Shown here: positions 28,467 to 36,185 of the stretch, piece by piece
How positions within the stretch are numbered: the stretch's first letter is position 1
How the letters are laid out: every line of letters starts with the position of its first letter
Assembly: GCA_942493235.1 (NCBI GenBank)
Contig: OW818676.1
Coordinates: 3,596,001-3,660,000 of the forward strand
Length of the DNA stretch: 64,000 nt
Direction: 5' to 3'
Source: ENR-C587 sp942493235
GTDB taxonomy: Bacteria; Bacteroidota; Ignavibacteria; Kapaibacteriales; UBA2268
Position numbers and translations under genes: made by a program
Notes under the pieces: generated by a model
Database searches by the model: none
Told to the model about the DNA's origin: nothing
Seen by the model: the letters and a program-made list of their open reading frames with translations, nothing else

Positions 28467-29441
28467 ATGAAAAAGTATTTTAAGATGTTTTTGTTATGTA
28501 TAATTTGCGTTTGTCTGTTTACTTCTTGTTCAAAAAAGCAAGAAACTACGGCAGATGGTAAGAGAATCTATAAAATTGCAATCGGATATTTCGGACCAGA
28601 TGCTGCAACAGATTTGTTTTTAAATAAAATAAAAAATGAATTAAATAATCTTGGCTATAAAGAAGGAGAGAATTTGAAGCTAACTCTCTTTCATGCCGGT
28701 GGAGAGATGGCAAACATCCCACAGCAATTCCAAGCAGCAGATAATGCCGGCAATGATTTGATAATAGCACTTACGACCCCATGCTTAGTATCGGCTGCTA
28801 CAGTTTGCAAAAAAACAAAAATTGTATTTACTTATGTTGATGATGCTGTAGCTGCCGGAGTTGCCAAATCATCAACTGACCATTTGCCAATCTTAACCGG
28901 TGTACAAGCTTTCCCGCCATTACAGGATAATCTACAGCTTATGTTAGACTTAATACCGGAATTAAAAACAATTGCTACTATATACAATGCCGGTGAAGCT
29001 AATTCAAATAAATCTGTCTCGGTAATGAAGCAATTAATGCAAAATGCGGGGTTAACTTTAAAAGAATTTACTGTATCCAGTACCAACGAAATAGCTATGG
29101 CTTCAAGTGCAGCCGTATCTTCCGGAGCTCAAGCAATTTGGATAACAGGCGATAATACTGTTTATCAATCTTTTGAAGGAGTTATCAAGCCGGCTAAAGA
29201 TAAAAAATTACCTGTCTTTATAAATGAAACAGAATTCTTATATAGAGGTGCAGCAGCTACAATTGGAATTGTAATGGATTCCATAGTTAAACAGACATGT
29301 ATCTATGCCGATAGAATTATTAAAGGTGAAGACCCGAAAAATATGCCGATTCTTAACATTACTGCATCGGAAGTACTATTCAATAATGAAGTAATGAGCA
29401 AACTAAATTTAAAAATTCCGGAAAAATATTTAAAGAAATAA
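28467..29441 (+). CDS. ABC-type substrate-binding lipoprotein (PF04392-like), paralogue 1
   Basis: The 324-residue protein begins with a lipoprotein signal (LLCIICVCLFTSC, with the lipobox Cys near residue 22). The mature part is a two-lobed periplasmic-binding fold of the ABC_sub_bind (TrpX/YtlA-like) type: YKIAIGYFGPDAATD, LIIALTTPCLVSAATV, IATIYNAGEANSNKSV and AIWITGDNTVYQSFEG. Such proteins deliver amino acids or related small molecules to an ABC importer. No permease or ATPase gene is adjacent; instead a close paralogue follows. Both keep the GEANS and TGDNT motifs near the expected ligand cleft, so they probably bind related ligands. Confidence 0.88.
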   Translation: MKKYFKMFLLCIICVCLFTSCSKKQETTADGKRIYKIAIGYFGPDAATDLFLNKIKNELNNLGYKEGENLKLTLFHAGGEMANIPQQFQAADNAGNDLIIALTTPCLVSAATVCKKTKIVFTYVDDAVAAGVAKSSTDHLPILTGVQAFPPLQDNLQLMLDLIPELKTIATIYNAGEANSNKSVSVMKQLMQNAGLTLKEFTVSSTNEIAMASSAAVSSGAQAIWITGDNTVYQSFEGVIKPAKDKKLPVFINETEFLYRGAAATIGIVMDSIVKQTCIYADRIIKGEDPKNMPILNITASEVLFNNEVMSKLNLKIPEKYLKK

Positions 29442-29611
29442 TATCATTTACTACTTGATTTTTTTTATTAATACTTGGTTTTGAGGCTGTATAAAAAGCC
29501 ATTAGATAAGCGTTTATAATTTCTCACAGTGCATGCAACCCCACGCCGGAGTGCCTGTATAAAAAGCTGGATAAATGTAATGAATATAAGATTATAAATC
29601 AAATAAACGCT

Positions 29612-29643
29612 TATCAACCTGACGGTTAACCGTCAGATTGATA
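29612..29643. repeat. CTGACGGTTAACCGTCAG palindrome
   Basis: This is a perfect 18-bp core palindrome flanked by TATCAA and TTGATA. It lies between the two paralogous binding-protein genes. Related copies are at 45079-45108 (full, one mismatch) and 27823-27840 (half). Confidence 0.7.
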
Positions 29644-29737
29644 CCGATGTAGTTTTTTTCTTATATAAATTGGATTTTTTATAATTTTGCAACAATATCA
29701 AAATATTTATACTACAAAAATTAGAATTGGAAATAAA

Positions 29738-30712
29738 ATGAAAAACTATGTTTGTACAATTATGCTTATTATGCTATTTGTATTTTTGAGTAGCTCTTGC
29801 TCAAAAAAACATGAAACTACAGCAGATGGCAAGAGAATCTATAAAATTGCAATCGGCTATTTCGGACCGGATGCTGGAACTGATTTGTTTTTAAAAAAGT
29901 GCAAAGATGAATTAAATAAGCTTGGCTATAGAGAGAATGATAATTTAAAATTAAGTCTCTTCCATGCCGGTGGTGAGATGGCAAATATACCACAGCAATT
30001 TCAAGCCGCTGACAACGACGGCAATGATCTGATAGTTGCATTGACCACACCTTGTATCGCTTCTGCTGCTACGGTAGTTAAAAAGACTAAAGTAGTATTT
30101 GCTTATGTATATGATGCCGTTGCTGCCGGAGTAGCCAAATCATTAACTGACCATTTGCCTAATCTTACAGGGATACAATCTTCACCACCTTTAGAAAAGA
30201 CCTTGCAATTAATGCGAGATTTATGCCCTAATTTGAAAACAATTGCAACTATCTATAATGCCGGTGAAGCTAATTCTGTCAAATCTATTGCTGATATGCG
30301 AAAATTCATGACCAAAGCCGGAATTAATTTAAAAGAGTTTACAGTAGCAAGTACTAACGAAATTGCTCAAGCTGCCGCTGCGGCTATGACTTCCGGTGCA
30401 ACTGCTATATGGATTACCGGCGATAATACCATCTATCAGTCTTTTGAGGGAGTATTAAAATTTGCAAATCTTAGAAATATTCCTGTGTTTATTAACGAGT
30501 CTGAATTTTTGAACAGAGGAGCTACAGCTTCAGTAGGTATTGAAATGGATAATATTGTAAAAACCACGTGTCTATATATAGATAGAGTAATCAAAGGTGA
30601 AAATCCACAAAATATGCCTATACTAAATGTCTCGGTTCCAAAAGTTGAATTTAATAATTCTGTAATGAACAAGTTAAACTTAAAGATTCCCGAGAATTAT
30701 TTAAATAAATAA
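29738..30712 (+). CDS. ABC-type substrate-binding lipoprotein (PF04392-like), paralogue 2
   Basis: I start at ATG 29738 (MKNYVCTIMLIMLFVFLSSSC), because the in-frame extension to a TTG at 29687 precedes the signal peptide. A TAATTTTG element (29682-29689) about 50 bases before this ATG fits a Bacteroidota -7 box. The 324-residue protein is nearly collinear with the previous one: YKIAIGYFGPDAGTD, FHAGGEMANIPQQFQAAD, IATIYNAGEANSVKS, AIWITGDNTIYQSFEG and a final KLNLKIPENYLNK. It is a tandem duplicate of an importer binding protein. Differences are scattered, including the segment following the VFxYV motif, and could tune ligand specificity. No transporter partner is in the window. Confidence 0.88.
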   Translation: MKNYVCTIMLIMLFVFLSSSCSKKHETTADGKRIYKIAIGYFGPDAGTDLFLKKCKDELNKLGYRENDNLKLSLFHAGGEMANIPQQFQAADNDGNDLIVALTTPCIASAATVVKKTKVVFAYVYDAVAAGVAKSLTDHLPNLTGIQSSPPLEKTLQLMRDLCPNLKTIATIYNAGEANSVKSIADMRKFMTKAGINLKEFTVASTNEIAQAAAAAMTSGATAIWITGDNTIYQSFEGVLKFANLRNIPVFINESEFLNRGATASVGIEMDNIVKTTCLYIDRVIKGENPQNMPILNVSVPKVEFNNSVMNKLNLKIPENYLNK

Positions 30713-31053
30713 AAAACAAATAAGCTATTTCATAAGTATATTATTATATTTCCACATTTAACCAAATGCTTTTTTGGGCTGCTGGTTGGTGGTTGGCGTT
30801 TAGTAACTATTCTTAAAATTCTTATATTTAGAGATGACTTCGCAGAGCGATAATGGAATACTTCTTAATACCTGTTGCCGGGGATTACTGTAACAATAGC
30901 ATTATTGGCTTCTAATTCCCCATTCCTCCCACTCTTTCACAAGTAACCTTTGTTACTTATGCTTAACTCCCAAGTTGAGTAATGATATATAATCAATTAA
31001 TATATCAATTTCTACATCATTTCAATATTTTGAAACCTGTCAAATACTTTTTA

Positions 31054-31302
31054 AGGCTATTGCAAAAGTCCAAAATATTTATTTACTTTTAATTTTTCAA
31101 AGGTTTCAAACTACTAAGTGCTTATTAAGAGGTTGTCAAAGAAGTAATAATATTTCTTAATCGTCATTCTGAGTGTAACGAAGAATCCAGTATTATCAAT
31201 AAGTTAGCTTTATCTGGATTCTTCACTTCGTTCAGAATGACAAATTTTAGTCAAGCTCTTGAACAAATGGAAATTGAAAATTATTTAGTTTTGGAACAGA
31301 CA
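31054..31302. repeat. Full-length MITE-like element, copy C
   Basis: The outer inverted ends are GGCTATTGCAAAAGTCC and TTTTGGAACAGAC. The inner palindrome runs from GAGGTTGTC (31129) to about 31262, with the arms CATTCTGAGTGTAACGAAG and CTTCGTTCAGAATG. It is the reverse orientation of the copies at 49226 and 63755. The rest of the gap 30713-31472 is low-complexity with no gene; the ORF at 31237-31434 starts inside this element. Confidence 0.75.
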
Positions 31303-31472
31303 CTTTTTTTTATGATTTATTCTCTACGTCATATTATGACGTATTATTTATTATATTTGATTTTTGCAATAAGTTATATTATGAAAATGATTGCAATTAT
31401 GAATTTATTTTTGTATTTTTATAAATATTCATAATATTTTAAATTGCATATTATTAAGTTAAGGAGAATGAT

Positions 31473-32051
31473 ATGGAAAATAGCATTTATTATTATGCTA
31501 AATTAGACAGCGAAAAAGAGCCTGCATTGCCGTTAATTAATCATCTACTTGATGTATCCTCGGCTACTTATCGACTCTGGGACATTTTATTACCTAAAAG
31601 CTTAAAGTTTAAAATATCCGAAGATTTTCATCTTAATATTGATGAAACAGGTAAAGTATTGGCTTTCGTTGCCGGACTGCACGACATAGGCAAAGCTACC
31701 GAATACTTTCAAGAAAAGGTACTTAGAAAATCAGATATTACAAAAAAAACTAAAATATCGCTTTTAGTTCCTCTCTACGACGAAGCGGAAATTGAGCAAT
31801 GGCTTGCCGACAGAGCACAAACTAACGGACTTAAAATAATAGGTATTCCGGAATTTGCTAAGTATTATCAGAATTCTTTTAAGCCAAAACCAGATGGTAA
31901 GGGTAAGCAAGAGATTACTCATTTCGGGGTTAAGTTTGACGGAGTACTTAAAATTGAAAATTCCGAACTAGCACACAATGCAGTCAAAAACGGAATCGGC
32001 AAAGGTAAATCTTTCGGCTTCGGGCTACTGTCGCTGGTCAAAGCCAAATAG
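31473..32051 (+). pseudogene. In-frame Cas3(HD)-Cas6e chimera left by deletion of the type I-E effector genes
   Basis: The 192-residue ORF has a strong ribosome binding site (AAGGAG, 8 bases before ATG). Residues 1 to about 80 match the start of type I-E Cas3: YYAKLDSEKEPALPLINHLLDV (metal His24) and LAFVAGLHDIGKATEYFQ (His70-Asp71 of the HD nuclease). From about residue 90 it matches the C-terminus of Cas6e: ISLLVPLYDEAEIEQWL, GVKFDGVLKIENSELAHNAV and the Gly-rich NGIGKGKSFGFGLLSLVK. Everything that normally lies between (the rest of Cas3, Cse1, Cse2, Cas7, Cas5 and the Cas6e N-terminus) is missing. The join, near 31710-31745, keeps the frame. Later HD ligands, the helicase and the N-terminal Cas6e catalytic residues are absent, so neither activity is expected. 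I call it a deletion scar; a domesticated product is possible because the frame is intact. Confidence 0.88.
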
Positions 32052-32171
32052 CTCAGCTTAAATCCTCCTTCCTAAAGTAAGTTTTGGGAAGGAGATTATT
32101 TTATACTTGCCCGTGCATTGACAACCGAGAGAATTTTTAAAAATAAAAAATGGAATTTATTAGGAGTTAAT

Positions 32172-33086
32172 ATGCCGGTATATAATTTCAGAGCTTTACC
32201 TAAAGTAAGAGATTCAATTTCATATATTTATGTTGATAGATGCAAAATCGAAAAGACAAGCGAAGGGGTTGAAATTATCAATAAAGAAGGAAATTTCCTC
32301 TTGCCGATTTCAAATCTTTCTTGCATTATGTTTGGTCCGGGTACCAGCTATTCTCACTCAGCCATAACCGCTATCACCGAAAGCGGATGCTTGATAATTT
32401 GGACTGGGGAGGAAGGCGTTCGCTACTATGCTCATTCGTCCGGAGAAACTTACAAAGCATATAAATTACAGAAACAAGCAGAATTAGCCAGTTATCCTGA
32501 ATTACGCAAAAAAATTGCTCTAAGAATGTATAAATTCCGATTTAAAGAAAACTTTCCAGAAACTCACAGTTTTGAGCAGTTACAGGGTATGGAGGGGCTT
32601 AGAGTTCAAGCACTTTATAATTCAATTGCTCAAAAATTCGGCATCAATTGGCAGGGGCGTTACTACGACCGCAATGACTGGACTGCCGGCGATGATGCTA
32701 ATCGTGCCTTATCAGTTGCTTCATCTTGTCTAAACGGTATTTGCCATTCTGCAATTTTAGCGGCGGGATATAGTCCCGGTCTTGGCTTTATTCATCAGGG
32801 TCGAATGCAGTCATTTGTCTATGATGTCGCTGATTTATTTAAATTAGAAGTTGCTGTTCCGGTTGCATTCTCTGCTATTTCAGACGGTTTAGCTGATATT
32901 GATAGAGCTGTTAGGCTTAGAATGCGTGATGCTTTCAGAAATGTCAGACTATTAGCTAAAATTATTCCGACTATTGAAAAGATTTTAACTATAGAAGACG
33001 ATTTGCCAGATGGATTTGACCCCGATTTAGATCCGCATCTGCCTACAAAATGGTGGCTACCTGTTGAAGAAGAGGAGGCTGAATAA
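32172..33086 (+). CDS. cas1: CRISPR integrase Cas1, type I-E
   Basis: I choose ATG 32172 (MPVYNFRALPKVRDSISY), which has AGGAG five bases upstream and gives 304 residues, about the length of E. coli Cas1e. The frame extends to a TTG at 32118 without support. Cas1e signatures are VDRCKIEK, CIMFGPGTSYSHSAI, IWTGEEGVRYYAHS, LQGMEGLRVQALY (metal Glu), AAGYSPGLGFIHQGR (metal His) and FVYDVADLFK (metal Asp). With Cas2 it inserts new spacers next to the leader. The catalytic residues are intact although the effector genes upstream are deleted. The stop codon touches the cas2 ATG. Confidence 0.97.
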   Translation: MPVYNFRALPKVRDSISYIYVDRCKIEKTSEGVEIINKEGNFLLPISNLSCIMFGPGTSYSHSAITAITESGCLIIWTGEEGVRYYAHSSGETYKAYKLQKQAELASYPELRKKIALRMYKFRFKENFPETHSFEQLQGMEGLRVQALYNSIAQKFGINWQGRYYDRNDWTAGDDANRALSVASSCLNGICHSAILAAGYSPGLGFIHQGRMQSFVYDVADLFKLEVAVPVAFSAISDGLADIDRAVRLRMRDAFRNVRLLAKIIPTIEKILTIEDDLPDGFDPDLDPHLPTKWWLPVEEEEAE

Positions 33087-33374
33087 ATGGTGGTATTAAT
33101 AATGCAGAAAGCAAGTGCATCACTGCGTGGAGAAGTCAGTCGATTAATGCACGAAGTAGATTGCGGAGTATTTGTCGGCAATATCAATAGGTTAGTCCGA
33201 GAAGAACTCTGGAAATTTGTTCTAAAAAAAATCGCAGGAGCAGAAGCCGTTATGCTTTGGTCAACTAATAATGAGCAGGGCTTTAACTTATGCAGTATTA
33301 ATAAGTCTAACTATATACCCGAGAATTTTGAAGGTATATGGTTATTCGGAAAAATCAAACGCGAAAAGAAGTAA
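33087..33374 (+). CDS. cas2: CRISPR adaptation protein Cas2, type I-E
   Basis: The 95-residue protein matches Cas2e: VVLIMQKASASLRGEVSRLM, CGVFVGNINRLVREELW and MLWSTNNEQGFNL, ending in the lysine-rich KIKREKK. Cas2e forms the central dimer of the Cas1-Cas2 integrase and measures the pre-spacer. The ATG directly follows the cas1 stop codon, so translation is coupled. The gene is complete, and the 279 bp that follows is the AT-rich leader of the array. Confidence 0.96.
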   Translation: MVVLIMQKASASLRGEVSRLMHEVDCGVFVGNINRLVREELWKFVLKKIAGAEAVMLWSTNNEQGFNLCSINKSNYIPENFEGIWLFGKIKREKK

Positions 33375-33653
33375 ATTAACTAATTAATCAGCATAGAAAT
33401 CTTATTATTATAAAATAATAGGAAGATACAGGATTTCATTTGCTACTTGAAATAATTTTTTGGCTTCTAACAGTAGTTTTAACTACTAAAAAGTAAATAA
33501 TTTATCTGTTCAATTTTAGTAAGTGACATCAACTATATTTATTTAAAATTAAAATAACAAAAAGTCTCTCGATATAAATGCACAAATCAAAAAATAATAT
33601 TTTAAAATTATCAGAAATATTATTAAATTTGATAGCCTTCGATTTTATCGAGG
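33375..33653 (+). promoter_or_regulatory. CRISPR leader
   Basis: AT-rich DNA without ORFs lies between cas2 and the first repeat, in the position where type I-E leaders hold the array promoter and the integration signals. I could not identify an exact -10/-33 pair or an IHF-like site by eye. Confidence 0.7.
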
Positions 33654-34464
33654 GTATTCCCCACACACGTGGGGATGAACCAGGCTCTTCTCTTCATAGG
33701 AATGAAGATATTCCGTATTCCCCACACACGTGGGGATGAACCACTATCAAATTCACTGAATACGGATATTGCATCGTATTCCCCACACACGTGGGGATGA
33801 ACCATACGTATTGCTATATAAATCAATAGGTATAGAGTATTCCCCACACACGTGGGGATGAACCATCAAACTCGAGCCCCTAAAGCCAGAACCTAAGGTA
33901 TTCCCCACACACGTGGGGATGAACCAGTGCGTTATCGAAATTCATTCCGTAATAGAAAGTATTCCCCACACACGTGGGGATGAACCATGAAATACAGAAT
34001 TGGTATTATGATAAATATGGTATTCCCCACACACGTGGGGATGAACCAGTATAACCGGACTGTGTGAAGAAGAAATAAATGTATTCCCCACACACGTGGG
34101 GATGAACCAGTATGGGGCTTTCTATCACCGCTCGGTTTATCGTATTCCCCACACACGTGGGGATGAACCACGGTGAATTACCTTCGCGATAAAAAGACAG
34201 TAGTATTCCCCACACACGTGGGGATGAACCATTATCATTCTTGATTTCGGGTCTCAATATACTGTATTCCCCACACACGTGGGGATGAACCAGGATAAAA
34301 GTTTTGATTTTGTGAGTGAACTCAGTATTCCCCACACACGTGGGGATGAACCAAAGGGTACTACTAAATTCATAGAAGTAGTTGCGTATTCCCCACACAC
34401 GTGGGGATGAACCATACATAATAGCTAAATCAGATACTTCGATTATGTATTCCCCACACACGTG
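33654..34464 (+). CRISPR. Type I-E CRISPR array, 13 full repeats plus a truncated 14th
   Basis: The repeats are 29 bp, begin GTATTCCCC and end GATGAACCA, with an internal hairpin CCCCAC-ACAC-GTGGGG. They recur exactly every 61 bp from 33654 (33654, 33715, 33776 and so on to 34386). All 13 are identical by eye, and all 13 spacers are 32 bp. The 14th repeat (34447-34464) stops after 18 bases where the IS begins. Identity with the E. coli-type I-E repeat layout, and the leader next to cas2, set the orientation as plus strand with the newest spacers at 33683. Spacer 8 (34110-34141) matches rsmI in this window. ORFs on the minus strand with recurring HPHVCGEY peptides are translations of the repeats. 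Confidence 0.98.
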
Positions 34465-35978
34465 TAATGACACTAAGATAAATTTTATAATATCAAAAAT
34501 ATTTGTTATATTTGTATGTATTTGTTTTTAAATATAACAGGAATATAAAATGGAACTAAATGAATCACTTCAAAAAAGCCACTTGATACACGAGGCATTA
34601 AAAACAGATTTGTCATCAGTATTAAATGAGGAATATCCTTTTGAATTAGTAGAGCAATTAACAGAAAAGACAAGTCGCAATAGAGTATTTCCTGCATCAA
34701 TAACATTGCTGACATTGATAAAAGCAAATCTAAGCGGAGACAAGAGTCTGAAGAATGCGTTATTTATATATAATAAGAGCCACGAAGAAATAAAAACCAA
34801 TATAGAACAAATAGAAGAAGAAAACAAAAAGAAAGTAAGAGAAAAACGAAGAGGAAGGCCAAGCTCTCACGAATTAAAAATACAAAAGAGCAAGAAGCAG
34901 TCTATATCTACAAGTACATCGGCATTTGCACAAGCACGAAACAGGATAGAAGAAAGAATAATACGAGAAGTATATAATGAATCAGTAAAAGTAAATTCAC
35001 CTACTCAGCATCTCAAATTTCATGGCAGAGAAGTGTATATCACAGATGGTACTTATCTACAAATGCAAGATACTAAAGAAATAGTAAAGAAATATGAAAA
35101 AAAGAATCCAATGGCTATCCTCGTGGTTTATTAAGTGCAATAGTACATCAAGGAAGTGGCAAAATAGCTGATTTTGTATTAGATTCAGATTCTAAAAGTG
35201 AGCTTGAGCTTTTAAGTAGCTTAATAGAGAATATTCCAAGTGGGAGCCTATTATTAGCCGATGATCTATATAATTGTAACGCAATATTTATTCAATTAAT
35301 TAATAAATCGATAGATATAATAGTACCGGGAAAACGTAAACGGAATTATAAAGTAATAAACACTATAGCCCCCAATGACGAGATAGTTGAACTATCGGCA
35401 GAGAAAAAAATCGAAAATAATGCAAAAGCTAAATATAGAAGATCAGGCAATATTATTGCGTAGAATAGAGTTTGAAGACGTGAATGTAGAGGGTAGAAAG
35501 TTAGTTTTATTTACTACAATATTAGATAAAAACATACCAAAAGATTTAATAATATTAAAATATTTTACACGCTGGGATATTGAAATAACAATAAGAGAAA
35601 TCAAGACAATAATGAATATAAATATAGTCAGGGCAAAGACACCGGAGATGGCGGTCAAGGAGGTAATGGTAGCTTTGATAGCATATAATTATATAAGAGA
35701 AATAATGTCAAAATCCGCTACTACAGCGGATTCCCCCCCCTTCGAAAATATCATTGGGTATTTCTATGAAGATACTACGAATCTACTTACTGACAAACTT
35801 GGTAGAGTCTATTCTCACTGGTCGCCTGGTAGAAAAAGAAATGATAGTAAAAATGAAACAGAATATAAGTAAATCTAATATTCCGTATAGACCAAATAGA
35901 CATTTCACAAGGAAAACGAAAGCAGGGGCATATAAAAAGTACAAATGATTGAGTATATTTACTATCTTAGTGCCATTA
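34465..35978 (+). mobile_element. IS4-family insertion sequence, degenerate, inserted at the end of the CRISPR array
   Basis: The element is 1514 bp. Its left end reads TAATGACACTAAGATA, and the reverse complement of its right end reads TAATGGCACTAAGATA, matching at 15 of 16 positions. Inside is a broken DDE transposase with the IS4 YREK signature. The left flank is a CRISPR repeat cut after 18 of 29 bases. The right flank starts TCCTTGGGGAGGG, the second half of a hairpin module. The flanks share no direct repeat, so the usual target duplication is missing. A TATATTTG box (34507-34514) precedes the transposase. Confidence 0.88.
34550..35948 (+). pseudogene. IS4-family transposase, frameshifted
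   Basis: The coding region is split over three or four frames. The first runs from ATG 34550 to 35134 and includes VYITDGTYLQ with the first catalytic Asp. A -1 shift gives NGYPRGLLSAIVHQG and LLADDLYNC, with the second Asp. A second shift near 35455-35470 leads to RRIEFEDVNVEG and YFTRWDIEITIREIK, which is exactly Y-x2-R-x3-E-x6-K, the IS4 YREK signature with the catalytic Glu. A third shift near 35840-35870 leads to a lysine-rich end, TRKTKAGAYKKYK. The first break lies on an A AAA AAG heptamer (35098-35104) in the phase used by programmed -1 frameshifting, so it may be natural. The second needs at least an indel and disables the gene. Confidence 0.85.
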
Positions 35979-36125
35979 TCCTTGGGGAGGGTTTGGGTGG
36001 GGTTGAAAGATTTCCAGCCACTAACCGCACTACGCAGAGCATAGTGCGGAGACGTACAACTTCCTAATTCCTACTTTATAACTTTTAACTTTCAACTTTA
36101 CGAACTTTATAACTTTATAACCAAA
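35979..36125. repeat. Intergenic hairpin-module mosaic (cluster 7), truncated by the IS
   Basis: It begins in the middle of the CCCTCCCC/GGGGAGGG module, at its GGGGAGGG half. It continues with the CCGCACTACGCAGAGCATAG module (36026-36050) and ends in CTTTATAACTTTATAACC-type repeats. Confidence 0.75.
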
Positions 36126-36128
36126 AGA

Positions 36129-36161
36129 AAACCTAACAGATGCCATCACCTGTTAGGTTTA
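36129..36161 (-). terminator. Terminator of nifJ
   Basis: A perfect 10-bp stem, AACCTAACAG / CTGTTAGGTT, with an ATGCCATCAC loop, lies 25 bases past the nifJ stop. The T-run on the minus strand is weak. Confidence 0.75.
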
Positions 36162-36185
36162 ATTAAAATTCAAATCTGAAATATA

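Noticed and set aside
31237..31434. 65-residue ORF just upstream of the Cas chimera
   Set aside because: It starts inside a MITE-like element and continues as AT-rich hydrophobic nonsense, with no ribosome binding site.
32118..32171. N-terminal extension of Cas1 from a TTG codon
   Set aside because: The ATG at 32172 has AGGAG at ideal spacing and gives the normal Cas1e length.
33654..34464. Reading the locus as a working type I-E immune system
   Set aside because: No Cascade gene and no Cas3 helicase are present between the Cas3 start and cas1, and the array contains a perfect self-match.
33623..34473. Three minus-strand ORFs with recurring VHPHVCGEY and GSSPRVWGI peptides
   Set aside because: They are translations of the CRISPR repeats, a well-known annotation artefact. 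The 61-bp period with conserved DNA and variable spacers explains them.
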